Source: RHKX01 sp963826475 (lineage in GTDB: Bacteria > Actinomycetota > Thermoleophilia > Solirubrobacterales > 70-9). From it: a stretch of DNA of 64,000 nucleotides. The stretch covers positions 62,001 to 126,000 of the forward strand of contig CAWGXC010000001.1 of assembly GCA_963826475.1 (NCBI GenBank). The letters are read 5' to 3'. The notes under the pieces are model-generated. The model did not search any database. It was given only the letters and a program-made list of their open reading frames with translations, and was not told the origin of the DNA. Made by a program: the position numbers and the translations under genes. This document shows positions 24,654-34,569 of the stretch, piece after piece (the stretch's first letter is position 1; each line of letters starts with the position of its first letter).

Positions 24654-25765
24654 AGTTCGTCGACGAATACCGCGACCCGGAGCTCGGCCGCGCGCTCGCG
24701 GGAGAGATCCTCTCGATGGTCGAGCCGGGCCGGCACTACAAGCTGATGGAGGTGTGCGGCGGGCACACCCATTCGATCTACAAGTACGGGGTCGACGACC
24801 TGCTGCCCGAGAACGTCGAGCTCGTCCACGGCCCCGGTTGCCCGGTCTGCGTGATTCCGATGGGTCGCGTCGACGACGGCCTCGCCATAGCCCGTCACGA
24901 GGAGGTCATCTTCACGTGCTTCGGCGACATGATGCGTGTGCCCGGATCCGAGCAGACCTTTCTCGAGGCGAAGGCGGAGGGAGCGGACATCCGGATGGTC
25001 TACTCGCCGCTCGACGCGCTGCGGATCGCCAAGGCGAACCCGGATCGAGTCGTTGTGTTCTTCGCGATCGGCTTCGAGACGACCGCCCCCTCGACAGCAC
25101 TGACGCTGAAGCGGGCGAAGCTGGAGGGGGTCGAGAACTTCCTCTGCATCTGCAACCACGTGACGATCGTGCCGCCCCTGCGCGCATTGCTCGAGTCGCC
25201 CGACCTGCGGCTCGATGGGTTCATCGGCCCTGGGCACGTCTCGACGATCGTCGGCGCGCGGCCGTTCGAGTTCATCCCGAAGGACTACGGCAAGCCCCTC
25301 GTCACCTCGGGGTTCGAGCCGTTGGACATCCTCCAGGGCATCCAGATGATCCTGGCCCAGCTGGCCGCCGGAGAGGCGAAGGTCGAGAATCAGTACGCGC
25401 GCGTCGTCCCTTACGAGGGCAACGTGGCCGCGCTGCAGGTGATGTCGGAGGTCTTCGAGCTCCGCCCGCACTTCGAGTGGCGCGGCCTGGGGTTCATCTC
25501 CCAGAGCGGGCTGAAGCTCTCCGACGCGTACGCGGACTTCGACGCCGAGCTGCGCTACGACGCTCCGAACGTCCGGGTCGCCGATCCCAAGGCCTGCCAA
25601 TGCGGCGAGGTCCTCAAGGGCGTGATCAAGCCGTGGGAGTGCAAGGTCTTCGGGACCGCCTGCACCCCCGAGCACGCAATCGGCACCTGCATGGTCTCGC
25701 CCGAGGGCGCCTGCGCCGCCTATTACCAGTACGGGCGGTTCGCCCGCGAGCGGGAGGTCGTCTGA
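24650..25765 (+). CDS. hypD: Hydrogenase maturation factor HypD
   Basis: 371 residues. It holds the [4Fe-4S] and Fe(CN)2CO assembly site with HypC. C36 in EVCGGHTHSI and C64/C67 in HGPGCPVC are the conserved redox and iron-binding cysteines. The C-terminal cluster ligands are in the CQCGEVLKG, CKVFGTACTPEHAIGTCMVS region. Stop overlaps hypE by one base. Confidence 0.98.
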   Translation: MKFVDEYRDPELGRALAGEILSMVEPGRHYKLMEVCGGHTHSIYKYGVDDLLPENVELVHGPGCPVCVIPMGRVDDGLAIARHEEVIFTCFGDMMRVPGSEQTFLEAKAEGADIRMVYSPLDALRIAKANPDRVVVFFAIGFETTAPSTALTLKRAKLEGVENFLCICNHVTIVPPLRALLESPDLRLDGFIGPGHVSTIVGARPFEFIPKDYGKPLVTSGFEPLDILQGIQMILAQLAAGEAKVENQYARVVPYEGNVAALQVMSEVFELRPHFEWRGLGFISQSGLKLSDAYADFDAELRYDAPNVRVADPKACQCGEVLKGVIKPWECKVFGTACTPEHAIGTCMVSPEGACAAYYQYGRFAREREVV

Positions 25766-26886
25766 TGAGCCCTCGAGACGCGACGGTGATCAGCGGCCGC
25801 GAGCAGAAGATCCTCGACATCATCGAGACGACCCGGGCCAAGCGCCCGAAGTTCAAGGTCGATCAGGTCACGATGGCCCACGGCGCCGGAGGCAAGGCGA
25901 CGCAGACGATGATCGAAGGGCTGTTCGTTCCGGCCTTCGGCCGGGCCGAGGACCTCGCGGCTTCCAGCGGCCTCGCCGCGATGGCCGATGCCGGCACGGT
26001 CTCGATCGACGGCACCGGGCTCGCGATGACCACCGACAGCTTCGTCGTCAAGCCCATCCGCTTCCCCGGTGGCTCGATCGGTGAGCTCGCCGTCAACGGC
26101 ACCGTCAACGACCTCGCGATGGCCGGCGCCAAGCCGCTGGCTATCACCCTGGCGATGATCCTCGAGGAGGGTCTGCGCGCGGAGGACCTGCGGGCGGAGG
26201 TCGAGGCGATCGCGAGCGCCGCCGAGACGGCCGGGGTGACGATCGTGGCCGGCGACACGAAGGTCGTCGAGCGCGGGCACTGCGACTCGATGTACATCAC
26301 CACGACGGGCATCGGTCAGATCGACCCGCGCGCGGCGCTCTCCCCGGCGGCATTGAGGCCCGGCGACAAGGTGCTCGTCTCCGGCCCGATCGGCGAGCAC
26401 GGCACCGCGATCATGCTCGCCCGCGACGAGTTCGAGCTCGACGCTGACATCGAGTCCGACACCCAGTCGCTGTGGCCCGCCGCCGACGCTCTGCTCGGCG
26501 CGGCGGGGGAGGGGCTTCGCTGCATGCGCGACGCGACGCGCGGGGGCGTCGCGACCGTGCTCAACGAGCTCGCCCGCGCCTCCGGGGTGGCGATCGTGGC
26601 GCGCGAGGGTGACGTGCCGGTGCACCCCGCCGTGATGGGCGCCGCCGAGATACTCGGCATCGACCCGATGTACGTCGCCAACGAGGGGCGGCTGGTCGCG
26701 TTCGTCGCGCCGGAGCTGGCCGACGCCGCGCTCGAGGCCCTGCGCGGGGCGCCCGGGTGCGAGGGCGCCGCCGAGATCGGCGAGGTCAAGACCGAGCCCC
26801 CGGGGATGGTGCTCGTCGAGACGGCCTTCGGCGGCAAGCGCGTCATGGATCTGCTTGCAGGCGACCCACTTCCCAGGATTTGCTGA
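25765..26886 (+). CDS. hypE: Carbamoyl dehydratase HypE
   Basis: 373 residues from the ATG overlapping the hypD stop. The PurM/AIR-synthetase-like ATP-binding fold shows AHGAGGKATQTMIEGLF and TTDSFVVKPIRFPGG. The protein ends in PRIC, whose last Cys is carbamoylated by HypF and dehydrated to thiocyanate, the source of the cyanide ligands. Residues 1-30 are an extra N-terminal lead compared with shorter HypE proteins. Confidence 0.98.
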   Translation: MSPRDATVISGREQKILDIIETTRAKRPKFKVDQVTMAHGAGGKATQTMIEGLFVPAFGRAEDLAASSGLAAMADAGTVSIDGTGLAMTTDSFVVKPIRFPGGSIGELAVNGTVNDLAMAGAKPLAITLAMILEEGLRAEDLRAEVEAIASAAETAGVTIVAGDTKVVERGHCDSMYITTTGIGQIDPRAALSPAALRPGDKVLVSGPIGEHGTAIMLARDEFELDADIESDTQSLWPAADALLGAAGEGLRCMRDATRGGVATVLNELARASGVAIVAREGDVPVHPAVMGAAEILGIDPMYVANEGRLVAFVAPELADAALEALRGAPGCEGAAEIGEVKTEPPGMVLVETAFGGKRVMDLLAGDPLPRIC

Positions 26887-26911
26887 TGACGACCACGACC
26901 AACACCACTGA

Positions 26912-26927
26912 CCCGCCGGCTGGCGGG
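26912..26927 (+). other. Short hairpin after hypE
   Basis: CCCGCC (26912-26917) pairs with GGCGGG (26922-26927) around GGCT. It stands just upstream of the family 1 repeat in the 124-base gap between hypE and the small-subunit gene. It could be a weak terminator or RNA-processing element that sets different expression for hyp and structural genes. Confidence 0.4.
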
Positions 26928-26929
26928 AC

Positions 26930-26975
26930 CCGACGGAACCGGACGCGAAGCGGAGGATTTCGTCGGAGTTGTCTA
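26930..26975 (+). repeat. Structured repeat family 1, copy 1 (5' of the hydrogenase small-subunit gene)
   Basis: CCGACGGAA (26930-26938) pairs with TTTCGTCGG (26958-26966), 9 bp with one G-T. The 19-base loop is CCGGACGCGAAGCGGAGGA, and the 3' flank is AGTTGTCTA. The second copy at 56447 has the identical loop and flank but a different stem. It lies 36 bases before the small-subunit ATG, so it would be in the 5' part of that transcript. Confidence 0.75.
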
Positions 26976-27010
26976 ACCGGGGTTTCGGGCTCCGGAGAGG
27001 AGAGTTGAAG

Positions 27011-28111
<1,101 letters not shown>

Positions 28112-28171
28112 TCCCGAGGCGCGCGGCGACATCCAGAGATTCCAAGTTCGAAGCCTAGGAGGCGAAGTTAG

Positions 28172-29956
28172 ATGGCAACGGTAGAGACACCACCCGGCGA
28201 GTCGAAGGTCATGGTCAAGGAGATGTCGTGGGATCCGATCACCCGGATCGTCGGCAGCCTCGGCATCCATACGGAGATCGACTTCGCCAATCAGAAGGTG
28301 AACAAGTGCTACAGCACCTCGATGGTGTTCCGCGGCTTCGACATCTTCATGAAGGGGATCGATCCACGCGACACGCACTTCATCACCAGCCGCATCTGCG
28401 GCATCTGCGGTGACAACCACTGCACCGTGTCCTGTCTGAACCAGAACATGGCTTATGGGGTCAAGCCGCCGCCGCTGGGAGACCTGGCCTTCAACCTGGC
28501 CGAGACCGCCGACTACATGTTCGACCACGCGATCTTCAACGATTGCATGTGCAACGTGGACTTCTGCGAGCAGATGGTCAAGGACACCAATCCGTCCCTG
28601 CTGCGCACCGCCGAGAGCACGTCGGCGCCGCACTCGGACATCCACGGCTACAAGACGATCGCCGACATCATGCGCGGGCTGAACCCGTTCACCGGCGACT
28701 TCTACCTGGAGACCCTGCAGGTCGCTCGCTACACGCGCGAGATGTACTGCCTGTTCGGCGGCCGCCACACCCACCCCTCGACGATCATGCCGGGAGGCTG
28801 CAGCGCGCACATCACCCACCAGACGCTGACCGATTACTACGTGCGCCTGATGCGGTACTTCGAGTACTGCAAGCGGACGGTGCCGATGCACGACGACCTC
28901 TACGACTTCTTCCTGCAGGAGTTGCCGGGGTACGACCAGGTCGGCTACCGGGACACGGACCTGATCTGCTGGGGCTCGTTCGACGACCCCGACTACGTCG
29001 ACTACAAGTACGAGAACATGAACGAGTGGGGTAACCACCGCTACGTCACGCCCGGTCTCGTGTTCAAGGGCGAGCTGATCACCACCGACCTGGTCGAGAT
29101 CAACCTGGCGATGCGGATCCTGCTCGGCTCCTCGTACTTCGACGACTGGGCCGACACCCAGACGCCGTTCGTGACGCAGGATCCGCTCGGGAACCCGGTC
29201 GACAAGCGCCACCCGTGGAACAAGGTGACCCTGCCGAGGCCGCAGAAGCGCGACTTCAACGACAAGTACAGCTGGGTCGTGTCGCCGCGGATGTACGACG
29301 AGCGCAACGACACCTACGTCGCCACCGACACCGGCGGCGGCCCGTTCGCCCGCCAGTGGGTGACGGCAAAGGCCGGCAAGGTCGACTTCGGCTACGCGAA
29401 GGCGACCGGTCACTCCATCCAGATGACCCTGCCCAAGACGGCCGGGATGCCGGAGATGGACATCGAGTGGAAGGTGCCGGAGAAGTCCAACGCGATCGAG
29501 CGCGATCGGGCGCGGACCTATCACCAGGCGTACTCGGCCCTGATCGGGATGCACTGCCTGGAGCGGGCGTTCACCGAGGTCCGAGCGGGACGGACGAAGT
29601 CATGGAAGGACTTCAAGGTGCCGGAGGACTCGGTCAGCGTCGGCTTCCACGAGGCGGCGCGCGGAGTCATCTCCCATCACATGGTCATCGAGGGCGGGAA
29701 GGTCGCCAACTACCAGCCCTACCCGCCGACCCCGTGGAACGCCAGCGTGCGCGACACCTACGGAACTCCAGGTCCCTACGAGGACGCGGTGCAGAACACC
29801 CCGATCTTCGAGGAGAACGGCCCGGAGAACTTCAAGGGCGTCGACATCATGCGGGCGGTGCGGAGCTTCGATCCGTGCCTGCCGTGCGGCGTGCACATGT
29901 ACACCGGCAACGGCAAGGTCCGCAAGGTCCAGCACACCCCGACGGGGATGTGCTGA
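28172..29956 (+). CDS. hhyL: [NiFe] hydrogenase large subunit, group 1h
   Basis: 594 residues. The NiFe(CN)2CO site is bound by C76 and C79 (SRICGICGDNHC) and by C569 and C572 (DPCLPCGVH). The 19 residues after H575 are the tail normally cut by the maturation protease encoded downstream. AGGAGG at about 28157 precedes the ATG. Together with the small subunit it oxidises H2, probably at atmospheric concentration, feeding the respiratory chain; the affinity is inferred from family membership. Confidence 0.97.
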   Translation: MATVETPPGESKVMVKEMSWDPITRIVGSLGIHTEIDFANQKVNKCYSTSMVFRGFDIFMKGIDPRDTHFITSRICGICGDNHCTVSCLNQNMAYGVKPPPLGDLAFNLAETADYMFDHAIFNDCMCNVDFCEQMVKDTNPSLLRTAESTSAPHSDIHGYKTIADIMRGLNPFTGDFYLETLQVARYTREMYCLFGGRHTHPSTIMPGGCSAHITHQTLTDYYVRLMRYFEYCKRTVPMHDDLYDFFLQELPGYDQVGYRDTDLICWGSFDDPDYVDYKYENMNEWGNHRYVTPGLVFKGELITTDLVEINLAMRILLGSSYFDDWADTQTPFVTQDPLGNPVDKRHPWNKVTLPRPQKRDFNDKYSWVVSPRMYDERNDTYVATDTGGGPFARQWVTAKAGKVDFGYAKATGHSIQMTLPKTAGMPEMDIEWKVPEKSNAIERDRARTYHQAYSALIGMHCLERAFTEVRAGRTKSWKDFKVPEDSVSVGFHEAARGVISHHMVIEGGKVANYQPYPPTPWNASVRDTYGTPGPYEDAVQNTPIFEENGPENFKGVDIMRAVRSFDPCLPCGVHMYTGNGKVRKVQHTPTGMC

Positions 29957-29957
29957 G

Positions 29958-30890
29958 TTGGAGGCCGCCACCGGCGCGCCACCCGAGGCGCTGATCGAGC
30001 GATTCCAGGAGCTGACGGCGAGTCTCGAGCGCATCGAGGATCCGCTCGCTCGCCGCAGCGCCGAGGAGCTGATCGGAGTGGTCCTCGACCTCTATGGAGA
30101 GGGCCTGCGACGGATCTTCGCCGCAATGGCCGACGCGGGGGAGAGCACCGAGTCGCTGCGGCGGGAGCTCGCCGACGACGGCATCGTCGCGAGCCTGATG
30201 CTGATTCACGACCTCTACCCCGTCGACCTCGAGACCCGCGTCCGCGAGGCGCTCGACGGTGTTCGCCCCTACATGGAGTCCCATGGCGGCGACGTCGAGC
30301 TGGTCGAGCTGCGGGGTGGAGTCGCGCGGATCCGGCTCAACGGCAGCTGTGACGGGTGCCCGGCGTCGTCGGCGACGCTCGAGCTCGCGATCAAGCAGGC
30401 GCTCGACGAGCACGCTCCTGACCTCGAGGCGCTCGAGGTCGAGGGCGGCCAGGGCGCGCCGGGGATCGATGCGAAGCCGAGCGGGATCGAGCTGCCTATC
30501 GTGCAGGTGAGCCCGGGGGCGGGGGTATCCGCCCCCCCGGTCGCGGATGCGCCTGCGAACGGCGACTCCCTCGGCCTTCCCTCGTGGTTCGGCCTCGACG
30601 GGGTCGCCGGGCTCGAGGACGGGGAGCTGACCGAATCGGCCGCCGCCGGGACCGCGCTCGTCGTCGCCAACGTCGACGGGACGCTGCTCGCCTACCGCGA
30701 CAGCTGCGCCGACTGCTCCGCACCGCTGGGGGGCGCCGCGCTCATCGACGGCGTGCTCGCCTGCACCAGTTGCGGTCGCCGCTATTACCTGCCGCGAGCC
30801 GGCCGCTCCCTCGACGACGAGCACCTGCAGCTCGAGCCCGTCCCGCTCCTGCGCGAGAACGGCGCGGTCAGGGTCGCGCTGGCCTCGTGA
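29958..30890 (+). CDS. NifU-domain / Rieske-like fusion protein of the hydrogenase operon
   Basis: 310 residues from a TTG one base after the large-subunit stop. Residues ~10-85 are helical; ~92-165 are a NifU C-terminal domain with CDGC (C131, C134). Residues ~210-310 have a Rieske-like outline, but the expected CxH...CxxH is replaced by C250-x2-C253 and C269-x2-C272, so all four possible ligands are Cys. It corresponds to the HucE/HhyE position in mycobacterial group 2a/1h operons, proposed to carry electrons to the respiratory chain. Electron carrier is more likely than cluster assembly, but neither is shown. Confidence 0.8.
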   Translation: MEAATGAPPEALIERFQELTASLERIEDPLARRSAEELIGVVLDLYGEGLRRIFAAMADAGESTESLRRELADDGIVASLMLIHDLYPVDLETRVREALDGVRPYMESHGGDVELVELRGGVARIRLNGSCDGCPASSATLELAIKQALDEHAPDLEALEVEGGQGAPGIDAKPSGIELPIVQVSPGAGVSAPPVADAPANGDSLGLPSWFGLDGVAGLEDGELTESAAAGTALVVANVDGTLLAYRDSCADCSAPLGGAALIDGVLACTSCGRRYYLPRAGRSLDDEHLQLEPVPLLRENGAVRVALAS

Positions 30891-30927
30891 GCCACCGGAG
30901 CCCGGAAGCTCTCGCGGGGCGAGAACG

Positions 30928-31641
30928 ATGACGAATGGGAAGCGCATCCTCGACGCCCGAATCGACGCTCGGCGTCGATCCGACCTGGTCAGCGGCCTGC
31001 GCGGCCTCGCCAATCGCCCGACCTCGGCGGCACGTCCGTCCCCCAAGATCGGGACCGCGGCGTCATCCGATGACGCAGATGAGTTCTGCGAGCTCTGCGG
31101 CGCCGGGTTGCCCTCCGATCACCGGCACCTGATCCACCTCGACGAGCGCCGGCTGCTCTGCGCGTGCGAGACCTGCTGGTCGGTCCGGTCCGGCGAGCCG
31201 CAGTTCCGCCCGGCGGGGGTGAGGACCGAGTGGCTCGACGGCTTCGAGCTCCCCGACGAGGCGTGGGCGAGCTTCGGCATCCCGATCGGCCTCGCGTTCT
31301 TCATGCGCACCGGCGATCCTGGCCGCGTCGTGGCCTTCTATCCGAGCCCGGCGGGGGCGACCGAGTCTGAGATCGACGATGGCTCGTGGGCTCGGGTTCG
31401 TGCGATGAACCCAGCGCTCGAGCGGCTCGAGCCCGACTCGGAGGCGCTGATCGTCAACCGCATGAGCGAGCCCCATCAACACGCAATCGCGCCGATCGAC
31501 GATTGCTACAAGCTCGTCGGGATGATCAAGGCGAGCTGGGAGGGGATCTCCGGGGGCACCGGTCCCGAGCTTGCGATCGCCCAGTTCTTCGCCGAGCTGC
31601 GGGTCAAGGGGTTCACCAGGAGCGGGGCGGCCGGTGGATGA
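30928..31641 (+). CDS. Hydrogenase-operon protein, DUF5947-like
   Basis: 237 residues. After a variable, basic N-terminus comes FCELCGAGLPSDHRHLIHLDERRLLCACETCW, four cysteines and two histidines that look like a zinc or Fe-S site. The rest is a mixed alpha/beta domain with a conserved-looking NRMSEPHQHAIAPIDDCYKLVGMIK. I recall this family (DUF5947) next to group 1h hydrogenase genes in other actinobacteria. The biochemical role is unknown. Confidence 0.75.
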   Translation: MTNGKRILDARIDARRRSDLVSGLRGLANRPTSAARPSPKIGTAASSDDADEFCELCGAGLPSDHRHLIHLDERRLLCACETCWSVRSGEPQFRPAGVRTEWLDGFELPDEAWASFGIPIGLAFFMRTGDPGRVVAFYPSPAGATESEIDDGSWARVRAMNPALERLEPDSEALIVNRMSEPHQHAIAPIDDCYKLVGMIKASWEGISGGTGPELAIAQFFAELRVKGFTRSGAAGG

Positions 31642-32335
31642 CGTAGCGACCAACGGAGCCATGGCGACGGCGCGCGACGCGCGACCGACCGACCGCCCTG
31701 ACGTCTCGTTCGAGATCGCTTCCGCGGGCTCGCTCGAGCGTGCGGCCACGCCGACGTTGCGCTTCGGCGCCAGGATCGCCGACCCGACCGGGATCGAGAT
31801 CTACACCGTCGCGCTCTCGGTCATGTTCACGATCGAACCCGGCAAGCGGGCTTACGACACTGACGCCCGGGAACGGCTCGCCGAGCTGTTCGGCGAGCCG
31901 GAGCGGTGGGCGTCGACGACGGGCGCCTTCCGGTGGGCTCAGGTCGATGTGCTCGTTCCCAGCTTCACCGAGGAGGCCGCCTTCGAGATCCTCGTGCCCT
32001 GCACGTACGACCACGAGATCGCGGCGACGAAGTACTTCGCCGGGCTCCGTGACGGGGCCATCCCCCTGCAGATCCACTTCAACGGGACGCTCTTCTACCG
32101 CGGAGCGGACGGGCAGCTGCAGATGATGATGCTTCCCTGGGATCTGTCGGTCCGCCACGACCTCCCGGTGGAGGCATGGCGCGCGATGATCGCCAACCAC
32201 TATCCCGAGGGCAGCTGGATCCGGCTCCAGGAGGAGACGCTCGACCGGTTGCGGCGGCTGAAGACGGCCGGTGGCCTCGCCACCTACGACCGCGTCGTCG
32301 CCTCGATGATCGACGAGGTCCAACGCGATGCATGA
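31634..32335 (+). CDS. Hydrogenase-operon protein, DUF6084-like
   Basis: 233 residues from a GTG at 31634 that overlaps the previous gene by 8 bases; an ATG at 31661 is an alternative. Predicted mostly beta, with LRFGARIADPTG, a VPCTYDHEIAATKYFAGL segment and FNGTLFYRGADGQLQMMMLPWD. No cysteine cluster or transmembrane segment. I recall this as the DUF6084 family found with group 1h hydrogenases. It may be an assembly or scaffold factor; this is inference from position only. Confidence 0.7.
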   Translation: MDDVATNGAMATARDARPTDRPDVSFEIASAGSLERAATPTLRFGARIADPTGIEIYTVALSVMFTIEPGKRAYDTDARERLAELFGEPERWASTTGAFRWAQVDVLVPSFTEEAAFEILVPCTYDHEIAATKYFAGLRDGAIPLQIHFNGTLFYRGADGQLQMMMLPWDLSVRHDLPVEAWRAMIANHYPEGSWIRLQEETLDRLRRLKTAGGLATYDRVVASMIDEVQRDA

Positions 32336-33557
32336 GGTCGCTGAATCATTGGCCAAGTCCCTCCTCTACGAGGGCTATGCGCTCTACCCGTACACGCCCT
32401 CGGCGACGAAGAACTCCACCCCGACCCCGTTCGGCATCGCTTATCCGAGCGCTTACGCGAAGAGCCAGCCCGCCGCCTTCGACAACGTCAGCATCGAGGT
32501 GGTGGCGCTGCCCGAGGAGGGCGCGGCGATCGAGGGTTCCGCGCTGTTTCTGCATGCGGCCGGGACCCGCCACCAGGCGAGCGAGCGTCGCGAGGACGTC
32601 GGCCCGGTGCTCGTGGCGGAGCTCATGGAGTCACCCGTCGAGCGCGCCTTCTCGGTCGAGTCGACCCAGGGAACGATCCGGATGAGCGCCGAGCGGGCAG
32701 GGCCCGGCGTCCGGATCAGGTTGCAGGTGCACAACACCACGCCGGTGCCGGAGTCGGAGGCGGCCGCCATGAAGCGCGGCGAGGCGCTCCGACACGCGCT
32801 CCTTTCCTGTCACGCCATGCTCGGCATCAGCGCCGGGACCTTCGCATCGCCGTTGGAGAACGAGGGTGAGCTGGGCGTCGCGGTCGGCGCATGCGAGAAC
32901 GTGAACGCATGGCCGGTCCTCGCCTCCCCCGACGACGACGCGGTCCTCGGCGCGGCCATCCTGCTCCCCGACCATCCGCAGATCTCTCCGAGCAGCAACG
33001 TCAACTTCTTCGACAACACCGAGATCGAGGAGGCGCTTGTCCTGCATGTGCAGGCGCTCAGCGACGAGGAGCGAGCCGCGATCGACGAGCAGGACCCAGC
33101 GGTCCGGGAGATGATCGAGCGCGCCGAGGCGACGACGCAGGAGGACCTGCTCAAGCTGCACGGTCTGATGAAGCCGACCGACCCCGCCGAGGGGATCGCG
33201 TTCCCCGAGTGGGCCGAGCCCGAGCCCGGGCAGGAGATCGAGCCGCCGGTGCGCCCGCCGCCTCCGGGCCCCGCGGACACCGCCGGGGAGGAGGAGCTCG
33301 AGGTCGATGGCAAGGTCTTCACGCGCGGCGGCAAGGTGCTGCTCAGGCCGGGAGTCGACGGCGATCCCTACGACAAGATGATGGACGGCCGCACGGCGAC
33401 CGTCGAGCGGATCTACCTCGATTACGAGGGCAAGGCGTATTTCGGCGTCTCGATCGATGACGACCCGATGCGGGAGGTCTTGCGCGACACGGGCAGGTTT
33501 CTGTTCTTCTTCGCCGACGAGGTGGAGCCGATCGAAGTGGGGGAGCGAGTTGAGTGA
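32328..33557 (+). CDS. Conserved hydrogenase-operon protein of unknown function
   Basis: 409 residues; overlaps the previous gene by 8 bases. The N-terminal ~300 residues form a soluble alpha/beta domain beginning LLYEGYALYPYTPSATKNSTP, with SSNVNFFDNTEIEEALVLHV in the middle. A Pro-rich linker (about residues 305-325) leads to a ~80-residue C-terminal domain with ARVERIYLDYEGKAYFGVSIDDDP-like sequence. No catalytic motif recognised. Tight coupling with hyp genes suggests a role in making or wiring the hydrogenase. Confidence 0.75.
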   Translation: MHEVAESLAKSLLYEGYALYPYTPSATKNSTPTPFGIAYPSAYAKSQPAAFDNVSIEVVALPEEGAAIEGSALFLHAAGTRHQASERREDVGPVLVAELMESPVERAFSVESTQGTIRMSAERAGPGVRIRLQVHNTTPVPESEAAAMKRGEALRHALLSCHAMLGISAGTFASPLENEGELGVAVGACENVNAWPVLASPDDDAVLGAAILLPDHPQISPSSNVNFFDNTEIEEALVLHVQALSDEERAAIDEQDPAVREMIERAEATTQEDLLKLHGLMKPTDPAEGIAFPEWAEPEPGQEIEPPVRPPPPGPADTAGEEELEVDGKVFTRGGKVLLRPGVDGDPYDKMMDGRTATVERIYLDYEGKAYFGVSIDDDPMREVLRDTGRFLFFFADEVEPIEVGERVE

Positions 33558-34170
33558 GCGCAGCATGCATTCCGAGTCACCGCCGACTCCGCCGCGGGAT
33601 CTGAACAGCGTCTTCGGGCGCCCCGCGGAGTCAGCCGGTGAGGGTGCGTCGGCCAAGCGGATCCTCGTCGCCGGAATCGGCAACGCGTGGATGCGCGACG
33701 ACGCCTTCGGCGGCAAGGTCGCCGAACGGCTCGAGGATGTCGAGCTCCCCGCGGGGGTCGCGGTATTCGACTTCGGCACCGGTGGTCTCGATCTCGCCTA
33801 CGAGGTGATGCGCGGCTACAGCGCGCTCGTCCTCGTCGACGTGAGCAGGCAGGGCGGCGAGCCCGGAACGCTCTACGTGATGGACGCCGACCCGGAGGAC
33901 ATCGAGGCGATCGGTGACGGTGAGGTCGTCAGCCCTCACGGCATGGATCCGCAGACGGTCCTGCGCTTCGTCAAGACGGTCGGGGGATGGCCTGGAAAGG
34001 TGGTGGTGATCGCCTGTGAGCCGGGTGATGTCGAGGAGATGGGCCTCGGCCTCACCCCGACCGTCGAGGCGGCAGTCGATCGGGCCGTTGAGCTGGTGCG
34101 AAGTACGCTGCGGGAGCTGCTCACCGACGAGGCCTACGAGTCGGTGGTGGAGGGATCGGCCGATGCATGA
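33550..34170 (+). CDS. hyaD: Hydrogenase maturation protease (HyaD/HupD family)
   Basis: 206 residues from a TTG at 33550 with GGGGGAG just before; the ATG at 33565 is an alternative. The family's nickel-sensing N-terminal motif is GIGNAWMRDDAFG (residues 42-54), followed by DFGTGGLDLAYEVM and the metal-ligand His in SPHGMD. It removes the C-terminal peptide of the large subunit once nickel is in place. Residues 1-35 are an unusual extra lead. Confidence 0.93.
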   Translation: MSERSMHSESPPTPPRDLNSVFGRPAESAGEGASAKRILVAGIGNAWMRDDAFGGKVAERLEDVELPAGVAVFDFGTGGLDLAYEVMRGYSALVLVDVSRQGGEPGTLYVMDADPEDIEAIGDGEVVSPHGMDPQTVLRFVKTVGGWPGKVVVIACEPGDVEEMGLGLTPTVEAAVDRAVELVRSTLRELLTDEAYESVVEGSADA

Positions 34171-34567
34171 GCTCTCGGTCTCCTCGGCGATCGTCGACAC
34201 GGCGCTCAAGCACGCTGGGGGACGGCGGATCACCGTCGTCAGCCTCCGCCTCGGAAAGCTGAGGCAGGTCGTCCCCGCTTCGCTCTCCTTCTACTTCGAC
34301 ATCGTCGGGCGGGACACCCTCTGCGAGGGGGCCCGGCTGGATCTGGAGCTGATCGACGCGCTGATGGCCTGCGAGTGCGGCCACGAGTGGGATCCGGCTC
34401 CCCAGCCCGAGCACGGCGACATCGTCGGCGGCGAGTTGCTGATGCCGCAGTTCCGCTGCCCGGAGTGTCGGGCCGCCGGAGCCGCGGTGATCCGCGGGGA
34501 CGAGCTCGAAGTCGAATCCATTGACGTTGAAAACGAAGCTGAGGCACCAATGCCGGCAAGGAACTGA
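34163..34567 (+). CDS. hypA: Hydrogenase nickel incorporation protein HypA
   Basis: 134 residues from MHELSV; His2 is the nickel ligand. The zinc site is made of C70-x-C72 and C99-x2-C102. The first pair is CxC rather than the usual CxxC. The tail (residues ~113-134) is acidic. It delivers nickel with HypB. Overlaps the protease gene by 8 bases. Confidence 0.95.
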   Translation: MHELSVSSAIVDTALKHAGGRRITVVSLRLGKLRQVVPASLSFYFDIVGRDTLCEGARLDLELIDALMACECGHEWDPAPQPEHGDIVGGELLMPQFRCPECRAAGAAVIRGDELEVESIDVENEAEAPMPARN

Positions 34568-34569
34568 AC

